From the NCBI GenBank assembly GCA_031269595.1, contig JAISYX010000053.1, positions 1 to 64,000 on the forward strand: DNA of 64,000 nucleotides. The letters run 5' to 3'. Within the stretch, counting starts at the first letter, position 1; each line of letters starts with the position of its first letter. Source of the stretch: Oscillospiraceae bacterium. Its GTDB lineage: Bacteria > Bacillota > Clostridia > Oscillospirales > Acutalibacteraceae. Under the pieces are notes generated by a model that did no database searches, was not told where the DNA came from, and worked only from the letters and a program-made list of their open reading frames with translations. Of the stretch, positions 1-8,657 are shown piece after piece. The translations under genes and the position numbers were made by a program.

Positions 1-40
1 TGGGAGCGGCGACTCTGCGCCCCCTGCTCGCATCTTTGCG

Positions 41-185
41 GTGTCATCCAAATCTCTGATTTGGCTAATGACACCCATGCACAGTTGCCCCAAATTTTAA
101 TTTGGTCGGCAACCACTGCTGCTTACTTTCTCGGCGAAACAGAAAGTTCGGGGTTTTTGCTTGCAAAAATGCAGCCTTTGGCTGC
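41..185. repeat. Run of five consecutive short hairpins upstream of mutS
   Basis: Five perfect or near-perfect inverted repeats follow one another: 41-74 (arms GTGTCAT+CCAAATC and complement), 84-113 (GTTGCC+CCAAATT and complement), 125-147 (ACTTTCT/AGAAAGT), 154-169 (TTTTTGC/GCAAAAA) and 171-185 (GCAGCC/GGCTGC). I see no credible gene in 1-305. The 60-codon reading frame at 97-279 on the minus strand is Cys-rich, crosses the hairpins and has no family resemblance. The block is probably an interspersed repeat or a structured leader. Its function is not known. Confidence 0.6.
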
Positions 186-305
186 AACCGACTAAACAAC
201 GTGCGTGCCCGTGCGGCATGAGCACATGCTGCGATAATATCCCGCTACACATTAATACAAATAAACGAAAGCATACCAAACAATTTATGTTAAACCGGTG
301 ATTAT

Positions 306-2900
306 ATGTCTGAATTAACCCCCATGATGCAGCAGTATATCCAAATTAAACAGCAAAACCCCAACTGCATCCTCTTTTACCGTCTCGGCGATTTTTACGA
401 GATGTTCTTTGAGGATGCAAAGGTGGCTTCAAAGGAGCTGGAGCTGGTTCTTACAGGCCGTGACTGCGGCCTTGAGGAGCGTGCTCCCATGTGCGGCGTG
501 CCCTATCACTCCTACGAAAATTATGCGGCAAAGCTAATCTCACGGGGCTATAAGGTGGCCATAGTGGAACAAACCGAAGACCCTGCTGTGGCCAAGGGCT
601 TAGTTAGGCGTGAGGTTGTGCGCATTCTAACCCCGGGAACTGTCATAGAGGGCAGTATGCTGGAGGAGGAAAAGAACAATTACCTGTGCTCTCTTTTTGT
701 AAACGAGGAGGGTGCGGGTCTTTGCTTTGCAGATGTTTCAACAGGAGAAATCAACCTCACTCAGCTTGAAAAGAAGGGGCTTGCAGCAGCAATTTGCAAC
801 GAGCTTGGCCGCTATCTCCCCAAGGAGATAGTTTTAAACGCCCGTGCACTCTCTATAGAGGGCTTAGGCGCATTCCTCCGTGAGCGCATAGCCTGCACAG
901 CAGAAATACTTGAAAATTCAGACTTTGAATACTCCCACGCTCTAAGTCTCATTGAGGCAAGCTCAACCGCCATGCGCTATGAGCACAGCGAAAATCGGCT
1001 TGCCACCTCCGCCTTTGGCGCACTGCTTAGCTATGTTAATTCAACCAAAATGGGCAGCGGCCTAAAGGCGGACAGAATAGAATATTACAGCGAAAACCAA
1101 TTTATGAGCCTTGATTTAGCCGCAAGGCGCAATCTTGAGCTAACCGAGACTATGCGCAGCAAAGAAAAGCGAGGCTCGCTGCTGTGGGTTTTGGATAAAA
1201 CTCAAACCGCCATGGGCAAGCGGCTTATACGTGCCTGGACAGAGCAGCCCCTCTACAATTGCAGCAAGATAATAGGCCGCCAAAACGCAGTTGAGGAGCT
1301 GTTCCTTAACAGCATACTCCGCAGCGATTTAAGCCTTTTGCTCTCTGACATAAAGGATATAGAGCGCATAATGATACGCATATCCTCAGGCACTGCAAAC
1401 GGCAGGGAGCTGCGTGCTCTCTCTTCAACCATAGCAAGCCTTGCGCCTGTTATTACAAGGCTGGAGGACGTGCAGTCCAAGCTCCTTAACGAGCTTAAGA
1501 ATGAGATAGACCCCTTGGCGGACGTTCTGGAGCTTATCGAAAGCTCCATAGCCGAAGAGCCTCCCTTTACCATTCGTGAGGGCGGCATAATCAAAGAGGG
1601 CTACAACACCGAGATAGATTTGCTCCGTGAGGACATGAACGGCGGCAAGGATTTTATAGCCCGTATAGAGGCAAGCGAGCGTGAGCGCACGGGCATACCC
1701 AAGCTCAAGGTGGGCTACAACAGAGTTTTTGGCTACTATATAGAAATAACCAATATGTACAAGGACCGCACACCGGCGGAATATATACGCAAGCAGACCC
1801 TTGCCAACTGCGAGCGTTACATAACACAGGAATTAAAGGAGCTTGAGGGCAGAATACTGGGCGCAGGCACAAAGCTGCAAGCTCTTGAATATCAGCTGTT
1901 TGAGCAGATACGCAACAAAGTCGCCCTGCAAGAAAAGCGCATACAGGCAACGGCTCAGGCCATAGCCGTAATAGACGTGCTCTGCTCCCTTGCAGAGGTT
2001 TCGGCCAAGCGTAACTACACCAAGCCGCAAATAACCACAGACGGCAGGCTCATTTTAAAGGATTCCCGCCACCCTGTGCTGGAGGCTATAATAGATGTCC
2101 CCTTTGTGGCAAATGATGTAGCTCTGGATACAAACGAAAACAGAGTGGCCATTATAACAGGCCCTAACATGGCGGGCAAATCCACCTACATGCGCCAGAC
2201 AGCCCTTATTGCAATCATGGCTCAAATGGGCTGCTTTGTGCCCGCAAGGAGTGCAGAAATCGGCCTTGTAGATGCTGTGTTTACCCGTATAGGTGCGTCA
2301 GACGACCTTACAACAGGGCAATCCACCTTTATGGTGGAGATGAACGAGGTTGCAAACATCCTAAAAAAGGCCACATCAAAAAGCCTGCTTATTCTGGATG
2401 AGATAGGGCGGGGAACCTCCACCTTTGACGGCATGAGCATAGCCCGTGCGGTGCTGGAATTTGTGGCCGAAAAGCGCAAGCTGGGCGCAAAAACCATGTT
2501 TGCAACACATTATCATGAGCTTACAGTGCTTGAACAAAGCCTGGACGGCGTTAAAAACTACAACATCGCCGTTAAAAAGAACGGCGACGACATAACCTTT
2601 TTGCGCAGGATAATCAGGGGCGGCGCAGACGACAGCTACGGCATAGAGGTAGCAAAGCTTGCAGGCCTGCCTAATTCTGTTATTGCAAGGGCTAAGGAGA
2701 TATTAGAGCAGCTTGAGGGCGGCGAGACTGTAAAGGAAAAGCCCTCACGCAAGCGTGAGAGCCAGAGCCTGCAAATGAGCCTGAGCAGCCCCAAGGAGAG
2801 CGCAATTATGGAAAAGCTGCACTCTATAGATGTTAACACCATGACACCCATGGAGGCAATGGCTATACTATTTGAAATTTCTAAGCTTGCGAAGGGGTAG
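306..2900 (+). CDS. mutS: DNA mismatch repair ATPase MutS
   Basis: MutS recognises mismatches and small loops and recruits MutL. At 864 residues it is a normal MutS1 length. The mismatch-reading Phe-x-Glu motif is visible near residues 30-32 (GDFYEMF). The Walker A motif GPNMAGKST starts near residue 619, followed by the ABC-type signature region (STFMVEM) and Walker B (LLILDEIGRGTSTFDG). The tail has a short basic/Gln linker and a final helix, as in other MutS proteins. The ATG at 306 is preceded by a weak GGTG site at about 6 nt. It begins a tight cluster with a small membrane gene, mutL and miaA, so it is likely cotranscribed with them. Confidence 0.97.
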   Translation: MSELTPMMQQYIQIKQQNPNCILFYRLGDFYEMFFEDAKVASKELELVLTGRDCGLEERAPMCGVPYHSYENYAAKLISRGYKVAIVEQTEDPAVAKGLVRREVVRILTPGTVIEGSMLEEEKNNYLCSLFVNEEGAGLCFADVSTGEINLTQLEKKGLAAAICNELGRYLPKEIVLNARALSIEGLGAFLRERIACTAEILENSDFEYSHALSLIEASSTAMRYEHSENRLATSAFGALLSYVNSTKMGSGLKADRIEYYSENQFMSLDLAARRNLELTETMRSKEKRGSLLWVLDKTQTAMGKRLIRAWTEQPLYNCSKIIGRQNAVEELFLNSILRSDLSLLLSDIKDIERIMIRISSGTANGRELRALSSTIASLAPVITRLEDVQSKLLNELKNEIDPLADVLELIESSIAEEPPFTIREGGIIKEGYNTEIDLLREDMNGGKDFIARIEASERERTGIPKLKVGYNRVFGYYIEITNMYKDRTPAEYIRKQTLANCERYITQELKELEGRILGAGTKLQALEYQLFEQIRNKVALQEKRIQATAQAIAVIDVLCSLAEVSAKRNYTKPQITTDGRLILKDSRHPVLEAIIDVPFVANDVALDTNENRVAIITGPNMAGKSTYMRQTALIAIMAQMGCFVPARSAEIGLVDAVFTRIGASDDLTTGQSTFMVEMNEVANILKKATSKSLLILDEIGRGTSTFDGMSIARAVLEFVAEKRKLGAKTMFATHYHELTVLEQSLDGVKNYNIAVKKNGDDITFLRRIIRGGADDSYGIEVAKLAGLPNSVIARAKEILEQLEGGETVKEKPSRKRESQSLQMSLSSPKESAIMEKLHSIDVNTMTPMEAMAILFEISKLAKG

Positions 2901-2923
2901 TCAATGGAAGGACGTGCTGCCGA

Positions 2924-3400
2924 TTGATAAAGAAAAAGATTTTTGTTGGTATTTTTGTCGCTTTGATTTTTTGGGGCGCAGCATTTGGCGTCTCCAAGCT
3001 TATTCTAATGCTGGAAACGCAGTACCACAGCTCTTGGGTTAGTACAGAGGGAACCTTCCTAAAATACCAATATTCTTATGATAGCTATGGACATTATCAC
3101 TCCAGAGATTACAGGATGCATTATACATACACAGTAGACGGCACACGATATTACAACAGTGATATGTTTACAGGAACCCATTGGCCGCCCTATTCAGACC
3201 ATACCCAAGGGGAGATGTTGACTATATGGTATAGTCCATCTAAACCGGAAAATGGCTTTTGTTACAAGCCCACAGGTCAGATAGAATCTTCTCTTCCTTA
3301 TATATTTGCTTGGGTTTTCTTTCCAAAGGTGCTTGTCAAAGCTCTTAGACGTTACTTCGGCGACTCCAACACTATAAAACAGCCAACACTAAGGAGATAA
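2924..3400 (+). CDS. Small membrane protein, DUF3592-like
   Basis: This 158-residue protein has an N-terminal membrane segment (about 5-27) and a second hydrophobic segment near residues 126-140. The region between them is rich in Tyr, His and Ser and reads as a beta-rich domain (VDGTRYYNSDMF and GEMLTIWYSPSKPENG), which resembles DUF3592 proteins. The role is unknown. The start is TTG at 2924 with GGAAGG about 12 nt upstream. It sits 23 bp after mutS and 4 bp before mutL, so it should be cotranscribed with mismatch repair. Its aromatic, AT-richer composition differs from its neighbours, which suggests a later insertion into the operon. Confidence 0.6.
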   Translation: MIKKKIFVGIFVALIFWGAAFGVSKLILMLETQYHSSWVSTEGTFLKYQYSYDSYGHYHSRDYRMHYTYTVDGTRYYNSDMFTGTHWPPYSDHTQGEMLTIWYSPSKPENGFCYKPTGQIESSLPYIFAWVFFPKVLVKALRRYFGDSNTIKQPTLRR

Positions 3401-3404
3401 TCCT

Positions 3405-5351
3405 ATGTCAAAAATAACCCTACTAAACAAACACACAGCCGAGCTAATCGCCGCAGGAGAGGTTGTAGAACGTCCCGCCTCTGTGGTTAAGGAGCTGGTT
3501 GAAAACGCCATAGATGCCGGAAGCCGCAACATAACCATAGAGATTAAAAACGGCGGCGTTACCCTAATACGTGTAACAGACGACGGTGAGGGCATAGCCC
3601 GTGAGGACGTGCCCACGGCCTTTTTGCGCCATGCCACAAGCAAGGTGCACACAGAGCTGGATTTAGAGCATATAGCCACACTGGGCTTTAGGGGCGAGGC
3701 TCTGGCCTCTGTCTCTGCTGTTTCAAGAACCGAGCTGCTCACACGCAGAGCCGAGGAGCTTGCGGGCACTCATTATGTAATAGAGGGCGGCAGCGAGGCT
3801 CTGTGCGAGGATGCAGGCTGCCCTGTGGGCACAACTATTATGGTTAAGGAGCTGTTTTACAACACTCCCGCAAGAATGAAGTTCCTTAAAAAGGACGTTA
3901 CCGAAGCCAATGCAGTGGCCGCTGTGCTGGACAGAATAGCCCTCTCGCACCCTGAGATTTCACTTAGCTTTATCCGTGACGGCAAGGAGGCTCTCTCCAC
4001 CCCCGGCAGCGGCGATTTAAAGGCCTGTATTTATGCGGTTTTTGGCAAGCAGTTTGCCGAGGGGCTTATCCCGCTGGATTATAGCCTAAACTATCTGCGT
4101 GTGAGCGGATTTATCTCCAAGCCCCACTGTGCAAGGCCAAACCGCAGTATGCAAAACTTTTTTATTAACGGACGCTATGTTAAAAGCCGCACCATGCAGG
4201 TTGCTCTTGAAGAGGCCTTTAAACGCTCTATTATGGTGGGCAAGTTCCCCGCCTGTGCGCTAAATTTGGAAATACCCCTAGAGCTGGTTGATGTCAACGT
4301 TCACCCCGCCAAAACAGAGGTGCGCTTTGAAAATGAAAAGCCCGTTTTTGATGTGGTCTTCCACGGGGTCAAGGCTGCCTTGAATAAGGGCGATACCCCT
4401 CCCGAATTGCAGCTAAGCGGGCAGAGCAAGCCCAATTTGAGTTTGGATATGCTCAGCCAAAATAATCAATATGAACCTCCGGCTAAGCAAGGAGATTCCG
4501 CTCCTCCTTTAACGGCAGATCCGCTCCCCTTGGGGGATACCCTGCCTAAAGCAGAGCCTCAAAATCAGCAGTCACGCTTCCCTGATATTCCTATAGCGGA
4601 CATAATGCCGCCTAAATTGAGCTACAGCTCACGGCAGATAGGCACACTCAGGGACAGCACAGCCTTTGAATACCGCAGCGAGCCTGCGCCTCCTGCGCCG
4701 ACGCCGCCCCCCTCCCACGCTCCTGCTAATGAAGAGCCTGAGCAGCCCGCCATTCAGCCTGTTTTTGAGAGCTTTGACGCCGAGCCTGAGCCGCGCATTA
4801 TAGGCGAGGCCTTTGATGCATATATCATCATGGAGCTGCAAGGGGGTGTTTATCTTATTGATAAGCACGCCGCACACGAGCGTATGCTCTATGAGCAGCT
4901 TATTAAGGACTGTGACGAGGGGCAGATGCAGTATCTCCTTGAGCCTGTAACAGTGCGCCTTGAGAGGAACGAGTATAACGCAGTTATAGGCGACACAGAG
5001 CTGGCCGCTCAGGCGGGCTTTGAACTGGACGACTTTGGCGATGGCACTGTGCTTGTGCGGGCTATCCCGCCCATTTTGGCGGGGAGTGACATAGCCTCTG
5101 CGGTTATGGAGCTTGCGGGCTATCTCACGCAAAACAGGCAGAGCGTGCGCACAGAGCACCTTGAGTGGATTTACCACTCTATCGCCTGCCGTGCCGCCGT
5201 TAAGGCCGGCAACAAGAGCAATCCGGAGGAGCTTGCCGCCCTGGTGCGGGATTTGCTCAAGGAGCCAGAACTAAAGCACTGCCCACACGGACGGCCTATT
5301 TACGTCCTGCTGACAAAGCGGGAGATAGAGAAGAGGTTTGGCAGGCAGTGA
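3405..5351 (+). CDS. mutL: DNA mismatch repair protein MutL, endonuclease type
   Basis: MutL is the GHKL ATPase that links MutS to strand removal. The 648-residue protein has the N-terminal ATPase motifs (AGEVVERPASVVKELVENA, DDGEGI, GFRGEALAS), then a long Pro/Gln-rich linker at about 335-465, then the C-terminal dimerisation domain. The C-terminal domain carries DKHAAHERMLYE (near 485), matching the DQHA(x)2E(x)4E metal-binding endonuclease motif, and CPHGRP (near 626), both typical of MutL that nicks DNA itself. This fits a bacterium without MutH and Dam-directed repair. The ATG follows an AAGGAG site, and the TGA stop overlaps the miaA start. Confidence 0.97.
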   Translation: MSKITLLNKHTAELIAAGEVVERPASVVKELVENAIDAGSRNITIEIKNGGVTLIRVTDDGEGIAREDVPTAFLRHATSKVHTELDLEHIATLGFRGEALASVSAVSRTELLTRRAEELAGTHYVIEGGSEALCEDAGCPVGTTIMVKELFYNTPARMKFLKKDVTEANAVAAVLDRIALSHPEISLSFIRDGKEALSTPGSGDLKACIYAVFGKQFAEGLIPLDYSLNYLRVSGFISKPHCARPNRSMQNFFINGRYVKSRTMQVALEEAFKRSIMVGKFPACALNLEIPLELVDVNVHPAKTEVRFENEKPVFDVVFHGVKAALNKGDTPPELQLSGQSKPNLSLDMLSQNNQYEPPAKQGDSAPPLTADPLPLGDTLPKAEPQNQQSRFPDIPIADIMPPKLSYSSRQIGTLRDSTAFEYRSEPAPPAPTPPPSHAPANEEPEQPAIQPVFESFDAEPEPRIIGEAFDAYIIMELQGGVYLIDKHAAHERMLYEQLIKDCDEGQMQYLLEPVTVRLERNEYNAVIGDTELAAQAGFELDDFGDGTVLVRAIPPILAGSDIASAVMELAGYLTQNRQSVRTEHLEWIYHSIACRAAVKAGNKSNPEELAALVRDLLKEPELKHCPHGRPIYVLLTKREIEKRFGRQ

Positions 5352-6280
5352 ACAGCAAACAAAACAAACCCCACATAACAGTAATAGCAGGCCCTACAGC
5401 CACAGGCAAAACCGCTCTGGCGGCAGAGCTGGCTCTGCACATTAACGGCGAGGTTATCTCTGCCGATTCCATGCAGGTATATTCTAACATGCCCATAGGC
5501 ACAGCCGCTCCCACTCAGGCCGAAAAGCGGGGCGTGCCCCACTATCTGCTGGAGTTTCTACCACCAAATGAGGAATACAGCCTTGCACGTTTTCTTGAGG
5601 ATGCCAATGCGGCAATTCAGGATATACTCGCACGGGGCAAAAGCCCCATAATATGCGGCGGGACAGGCCTTTACATCTCCTCCTTAATAGATAATATAAA
5701 GCTGCTTGACTGCGGCAGAGATGAAGCTCTGCGCCGCACTCTGGAGGCCAAGGCCGAGCAGGAGGGGCTTGGTTCTCTGCTAAGCGAGCTTGCGGTATTT
5801 GACCCTGAATCGGCTGAGGAGTTGAGCAAAACACGCAATCTAAGCCGCATTATAAGAGCAATTGAGCTTTACAGACTAAGCGGCATAAGCATAAGCGAGC
5901 AAAAACGCCTTTCAAGGGCTGTGCCCTCCCCCTATCAATTTAAATGCATCGCCCTTAATTTTAAGGATAGAAGCACACTTTACACCCGAATTAACAGCAG
6001 GATAGACAAAATGCTGGAAGCGGGCTTACTCGAGGAGGCAAGGCGCATTCTGGCCGTTAACGAGAGCGGAACATCCGCACAGGCCATAGGCCACAAGGAG
6101 CTTGCAGCCTATCTACACGGCCTGTGCACCTTTGACGAGGCCGTAGAGCGGCTTAAAATGGAAACCCGCCGCTTTGCAAAAAGGCAGATAACCTGGTTTA
6201 AGCGAGATAGCAGGTTTAGCTGGTTTTTTGGAGAAGATTATAGTTGTGTTGATGAGCTTGTTGAAGCGATTGCTTTTTAA
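5348..6280 (+). CDS. miaA: tRNA dimethylallyltransferase MiaA
   Basis: MiaA transfers a dimethylallyl group to N6 of A37 in tRNAs that read codons starting with U. The 310-residue protein has the P-loop GPTATGKT at the N-terminus, the DSMQVY motif that binds the substrate, and the GGTGLYI segment. The C-terminal region includes QAIGHKE and KRQITWFKRD, typical of MiaA. The start is GTG at 5348, overlapping the mutL stop by 4 bp, so translation is probably coupled. The mutS-mutL-miaA order is a common bacterial arrangement. The gene is followed by a long repeat-rich gap with only a weak hairpin plus T-run near 6281-6299. Confidence 0.96.
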   Translation: MNSKQNKPHITVIAGPTATGKTALAAELALHINGEVISADSMQVYSNMPIGTAAPTQAEKRGVPHYLLEFLPPNEEYSLARFLEDANAAIQDILARGKSPIICGGTGLYISSLIDNIKLLDCGRDEALRRTLEAKAEQEGLGSLLSELAVFDPESAEELSKTRNLSRIIRAIELYRLSGISISEQKRLSRAVPSPYQFKCIALNFKDRSTLYTRINSRIDKMLEAGLLEEARRILAVNESGTSAQAIGHKELAAYLHGLCTFDEAVERLKMETRRFAKRQITWFKRDSRFSWFFGEDYSCVDELVEAIAF

Positions 6281-6354
6281 TGCATAATGCATAGTTTTTT
6301 TGTCTTAAACTCTTATATATTATGTGTTATCTTTTATCCAAAGCTTTAGAATCC

Positions 6355-6433
6355 GTAGGGGATGATGTCCACATCATCCCGTGAACACCTGCGGGTTTCG
6401 GAAAAACGGGACGATGTAGACATCGTCCCCTAC
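6355..6433. repeat. GTAGGGG palindromic element, GATGTC-stem type
   Basis: A long imperfect palindrome starts GTAGGGGATGATGTCC and ends GGACGATGTAGACATCGTCCCCTAC at reduced pairing. It can fold into one long hairpin with a loop of about 20 nt. Close relatives lie at 6797-6875 and 41688-41766. It belongs to a wider family in this window that shares GTAGGGG and CCCCTAC ends. Confidence 0.85.
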
Positions 6434-6632
6434 AAAATTCGTCCAAGCACAGCCAAATACTCCTTTAATCAAAATTTGCGCAGCAAATCACCACAATTTT
6501 CAACTTTCAACTTTTAATTTTCAACTTAAAATTACATATTTGTAAACTTCTTGTTAACATATCACCCATACCAAAAAGCCCATGCCTTAGCCATTTTCAG
6601 CCCGCAAAAGCCCGCCTTAAATTACACAAAAT

Positions 6633-6661
6633 TTGACTTTTATGCGTGGATATGCTATAAT
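6633..6661 (+). promoter_or_regulatory. Near-consensus sigma-A promoter of the dispersed element
   Basis: TTGACT at 6633-6638, a 17 bp spacer and TATAAT at 6656-6661. The same boxes with the same spacing are kept in the second copy (41446 to 41418, minus strand) although the spacer sequence differs. Transcription would start near 6668, just before the conserved hairpin. Confidence 0.75.
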
Positions 6662-6667
6662 AACCTC

Positions 6668-6751
6668 ACGGCATTAGCGGCAATAAATTGCCGATGCCTG
6701 AGAGAACATTGTTACGTTTAAAGGTTGGCACTACGTGCCTTTGTGTAATAA
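6668..6751 (+). ncRNA. Candidate small structured RNA, copy 1
   Basis: Downstream of the promoter, 6670-6698 forms a stable hairpin (GGCAT outer arm, CGGCAA/TTGCCG inner arm, TAAA loop). A GAGAGAACATTGTTACG segment follows, then a second hairpin at 6727-6739 (GGCAC/GTGCC), and a TTTGTGTAATAATA tail. All parts recur in the minus-strand copy near 41326-41411. The first hairpin is repeated once more at about 6752-6783, directly after this element. I do not recognise an RNA family; it could be a mobile-element remnant rather than a functional RNA. Confidence 0.45.
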
Positions 6752-6796
6752 TAACCTCACGGCATTAGCGGCAATAAATTGCCCAATCGCAACCTT

Positions 6797-6875
6797 GTAG
6801 GGGACGATTTCCACATCGTAACGTAAGTATACGCAAATTTTGGAGAAACGGAACGATGTGGACATCGTCCCCTAC
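6797..6875. repeat. GTAGGGG palindromic element, GATGTC-stem type, diverged
   Basis: Second palindrome of this type in the same gap, from GTAGGGGACGATTTCCAC to GACATCGTCCCCTAC. Arms are less perfectly paired than at 6355-6433 and the loop differs. Confidence 0.8.
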
Positions 6876-6963
6876 AAACCTTAAAGTTTTAGATAATGGA
6901 TAATAGTTTAGGTGAATTTGCTGCGCAAATTTAAGTTTAGAATGCGGTAGCGGAAACTGAGAA

Positions 6964-7000
6964 TTTCTAGCTTCTAGCTTCTGGCCTCTAGCCTCTAGGA
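6964..7000. repeat. Tandem heptamer array (CTAGCTT/CTGGCCT type)
   Basis: Five consecutive 7-mers: CTAGCTT, CTAGCTT, CTGGCCT, CTAGCCT, CTAGGAG. The last unit provides the AGGAGG ribosome binding site of the next gene at 7014. A closely related array occurs at 41658-41690. The pattern resembles the short tandemly repeated heptamers known from some bacterial genomes; the function is unknown. Confidence 0.75.
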
Positions 7001-7013
7001 GGGGTTTTTAACT

Positions 7014-8657
7014 ATGAAAGCAAAGGATGAGCAAACCAAATCTAAAAAAAATGCTTCGGTTTTAGATTCTATCATACGTGATAAATCCAAGGCTCATAAG
7101 CCTTTGCCTTCAAAAAAAGCGGCAGCTTCGCCTCCTTCTCAAGCTAAAACCGCCTCCTCTGCCTCTGCAAAAAAAGAGCGCGATCCTATGCCTCTTTCGG
7201 CAAATCCACAGGCTGCTGCTCCCACCACTCCCGCCACCGTTGCTTCTGCTCCTGTCGCTACCCCTGCGCACAAGCGGGTTAGAAAAAGTCCCGCTAAAAC
7301 TAAGGTTAAGCGCAAGCTTGGCGCAATAGCCGCAATGGTTATTCTTGCGTTTCTTGTGGTCACCTTTATTATCGGCCAGGTGCTCACCTATGGCTACACC
7401 CGCATTAAAACCGAGGGCGCATATCGCAAAACTGTCCCCGATTTTATAACCGCAAAGGGCTATGTAATAAGAGATGAGCAGGTGATAGACTCCAATTTAA
7501 GCGGCGTTCGTGCCTATACCGCCGAGGACGGCTCACGTATTTCAAAGGGTTCGCCTGTGGCACTGGTGTATACCTCCGCCGAGCAGGCCGCTGCTCAAGA
7601 AAAGATAGAAAAGCTAAAGGCCGAGCGCAAGCAGCTTGACGAGCTGCAGGCCGACGGAGTTAAATATAACGCCAACCCCGACCTGCTCAATGAGCAGATA
7701 GACGCAAAGCTCGCCGAGATAATGAACTGCATAAACGAGGGGGATTTTAACGGTGTAGACTCTATGCGCAATTCTCTGCTCTATTCCATGAGCAAATATA
7801 ACATAGTAACAGGCAAAGAGACAGATTATAACCAGCGTATTATTGCCATTGACGGTGAAATAGAAGCTCTGGCAAGCCGTTACAGCTACGATAGCAAGAG
7901 CATACAAGCCCCATATTCAGGCTATTTTATAGGCAAGGTAGACGGCTATGAGGAAGTGCTTAAATCCTCTGACGCAAAAAACCTTACCCCCGCCAAGCTG
8001 CGTGCGGCAACGGCTGCACCCAAGCAGGCCACAGGCCTGGAGGCAGGCAAAATAGTGGGTGAATTCGACTGGTACTTTGCAGCTGTGCTTAGCACAGAAG
8101 AGGCCTTTAAAATAGAAAGTGCCTATAATATCTCCACAGCGATATATAATAACAGTAAACGGGACAGAATAAAGCTTATACTCCCCTACACCTCTGTTAA
8201 TCCCCTTTCAGTTGAGGTCACTGCTATTAACAAGGAGATAGGCTCAAACGAGGCCGTAGTAGTGTTCAGGTGCGATTATATGTCCGCCGATTTAGCCGTG
8301 CTAAGGTATCAGCCTGTGCAAATCATTCTAAGGGAATACACAGGCGCATGTGTAAGCGCAAGGGCTGTGCGCACCGGCACAGAGACTGTGGACGAAAAGG
8401 ACGAAGAGGGCAATATAATAGGCACAACAACTCAAGAGCTTAAGTATGTCTATATTATTGTAGGGCCGCAGGTTAAAAAACGGCGTATTAACATAGTCTA
8501 TCAGGATGTAAGCGAGGATATAATCATCTGCAAAGTGCCCGAAACCGAGGATGAAAAGGAAAATGCACCGGATGACAGCTTAAAATATTATGATGAAGTA
8601 ATAGTGGAGGGAGCCAATATTTATGAGGGAAAGCTCGTTACACCCAATCAGCGGTGA
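7014..8657 (+). CDS. HlyD-like single-pass membrane protein of the ylm/sepF cluster
   Basis: This 547-residue protein has a long Lys/Ala/Pro-rich cytoplasmic head (1-100) and one membrane segment at about 104-125. An extracellular part follows with a lipoyl/HlyD-like pattern (GYVIRDEQVIDS, GSRISKGSPVALVYTS), a coiled coil near 185-270, and beta-rich segments resuming at IQAPYSGYFIG. This resembles membrane-fusion (HlyD) proteins, but no transporter gene lies nearby. Proteins of this type often precede yggS-sepF in Clostridia, so a link to division or envelope assembly is an inference. The AGGAGG site about 11 nt upstream comes from a heptamer array. The end overlaps yggS by 35 bp. Confidence 0.7.
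   Translation: MKAKDEQTKSKKNASVLDSIIRDKSKAHKPLPSKKAAASPPSQAKTASSASAKKERDPMPLSANPQAAAPTTPATVASAPVATPAHKRVRKSPAKTKVKRKLGAIAAMVILAFLVVTFIIGQVLTYGYTRIKTEGAYRKTVPDFITAKGYVIRDEQVIDSNLSGVRAYTAEDGSRISKGSPVALVYTSAEQAAAQEKIEKLKAERKQLDELQADGVKYNANPDLLNEQIDAKLAEIMNCINEGDFNGVDSMRNSLLYSMSKYNIVTGKETDYNQRIIAIDGEIEALASRYSYDSKSIQAPYSGYFIGKVDGYEEVLKSSDAKNLTPAKLRAATAAPKQATGLEAGKIVGEFDWYFAAVLSTEEAFKIESAYNISTAIYNNSKRDRIKLILPYTSVNPLSVEVTAINKEIGSNEAVVVFRCDYMSADLAVLRYQPVQIILREYTGACVSARAVRTGTETVDEKDEEGNIIGTTTQELKYVYIIVGPQVKKRRINIVYQDVSEDIIICKVPETEDEKENAPDDSLKYYDEVIVEGANIYEGKLVTPNQR

Larger units (their letters stand above)
6464..6751 (+). repeat. About 285 bp dispersed element, copy 1, with promoter and hairpin
   Basis: This segment is clearly homologous to the reverse complement of 41326-41609. 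It begins with an AT-rich part (TTTAATCAAAATTTGCGC, then CAACTTTCAA-type repeats). It continues through TTAACATATCACC and TTAGCCATTTTCAGCCCG, then a strong promoter and a structured part. The two copies keep the same order and almost the same spacing over their full length. No reading frame of note is shared, so the conserved content is probably promoter plus RNA. Confidence 0.85.

Noticed and set aside
97-279. 60-codon Cys-rich reading frame on the minus strand upstream of mutS
   Set aside because: It crosses several hairpins, has no ribosome binding site and no protein-like pattern; it is best explained as repeat DNA.
4629-5177. 182-codon reading frame opposite mutL
   Set aside because: It is the antisense shadow of the conserved mutL C-terminal half, with an Arg run produced by the Pro-rich linker codons.
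6281-6300. Strong terminator after miaA
   Set aside because: ATGCATAATGCAT followed by seven T is too short a stem to call with confidence.
6668-6751. Possible TPP-type riboswitch because of a CTGAGA segment in the candidate RNA
   Set aside because: The other conserved TPP parts are missing, the RNA has its own promoter, and no thiamine gene follows.
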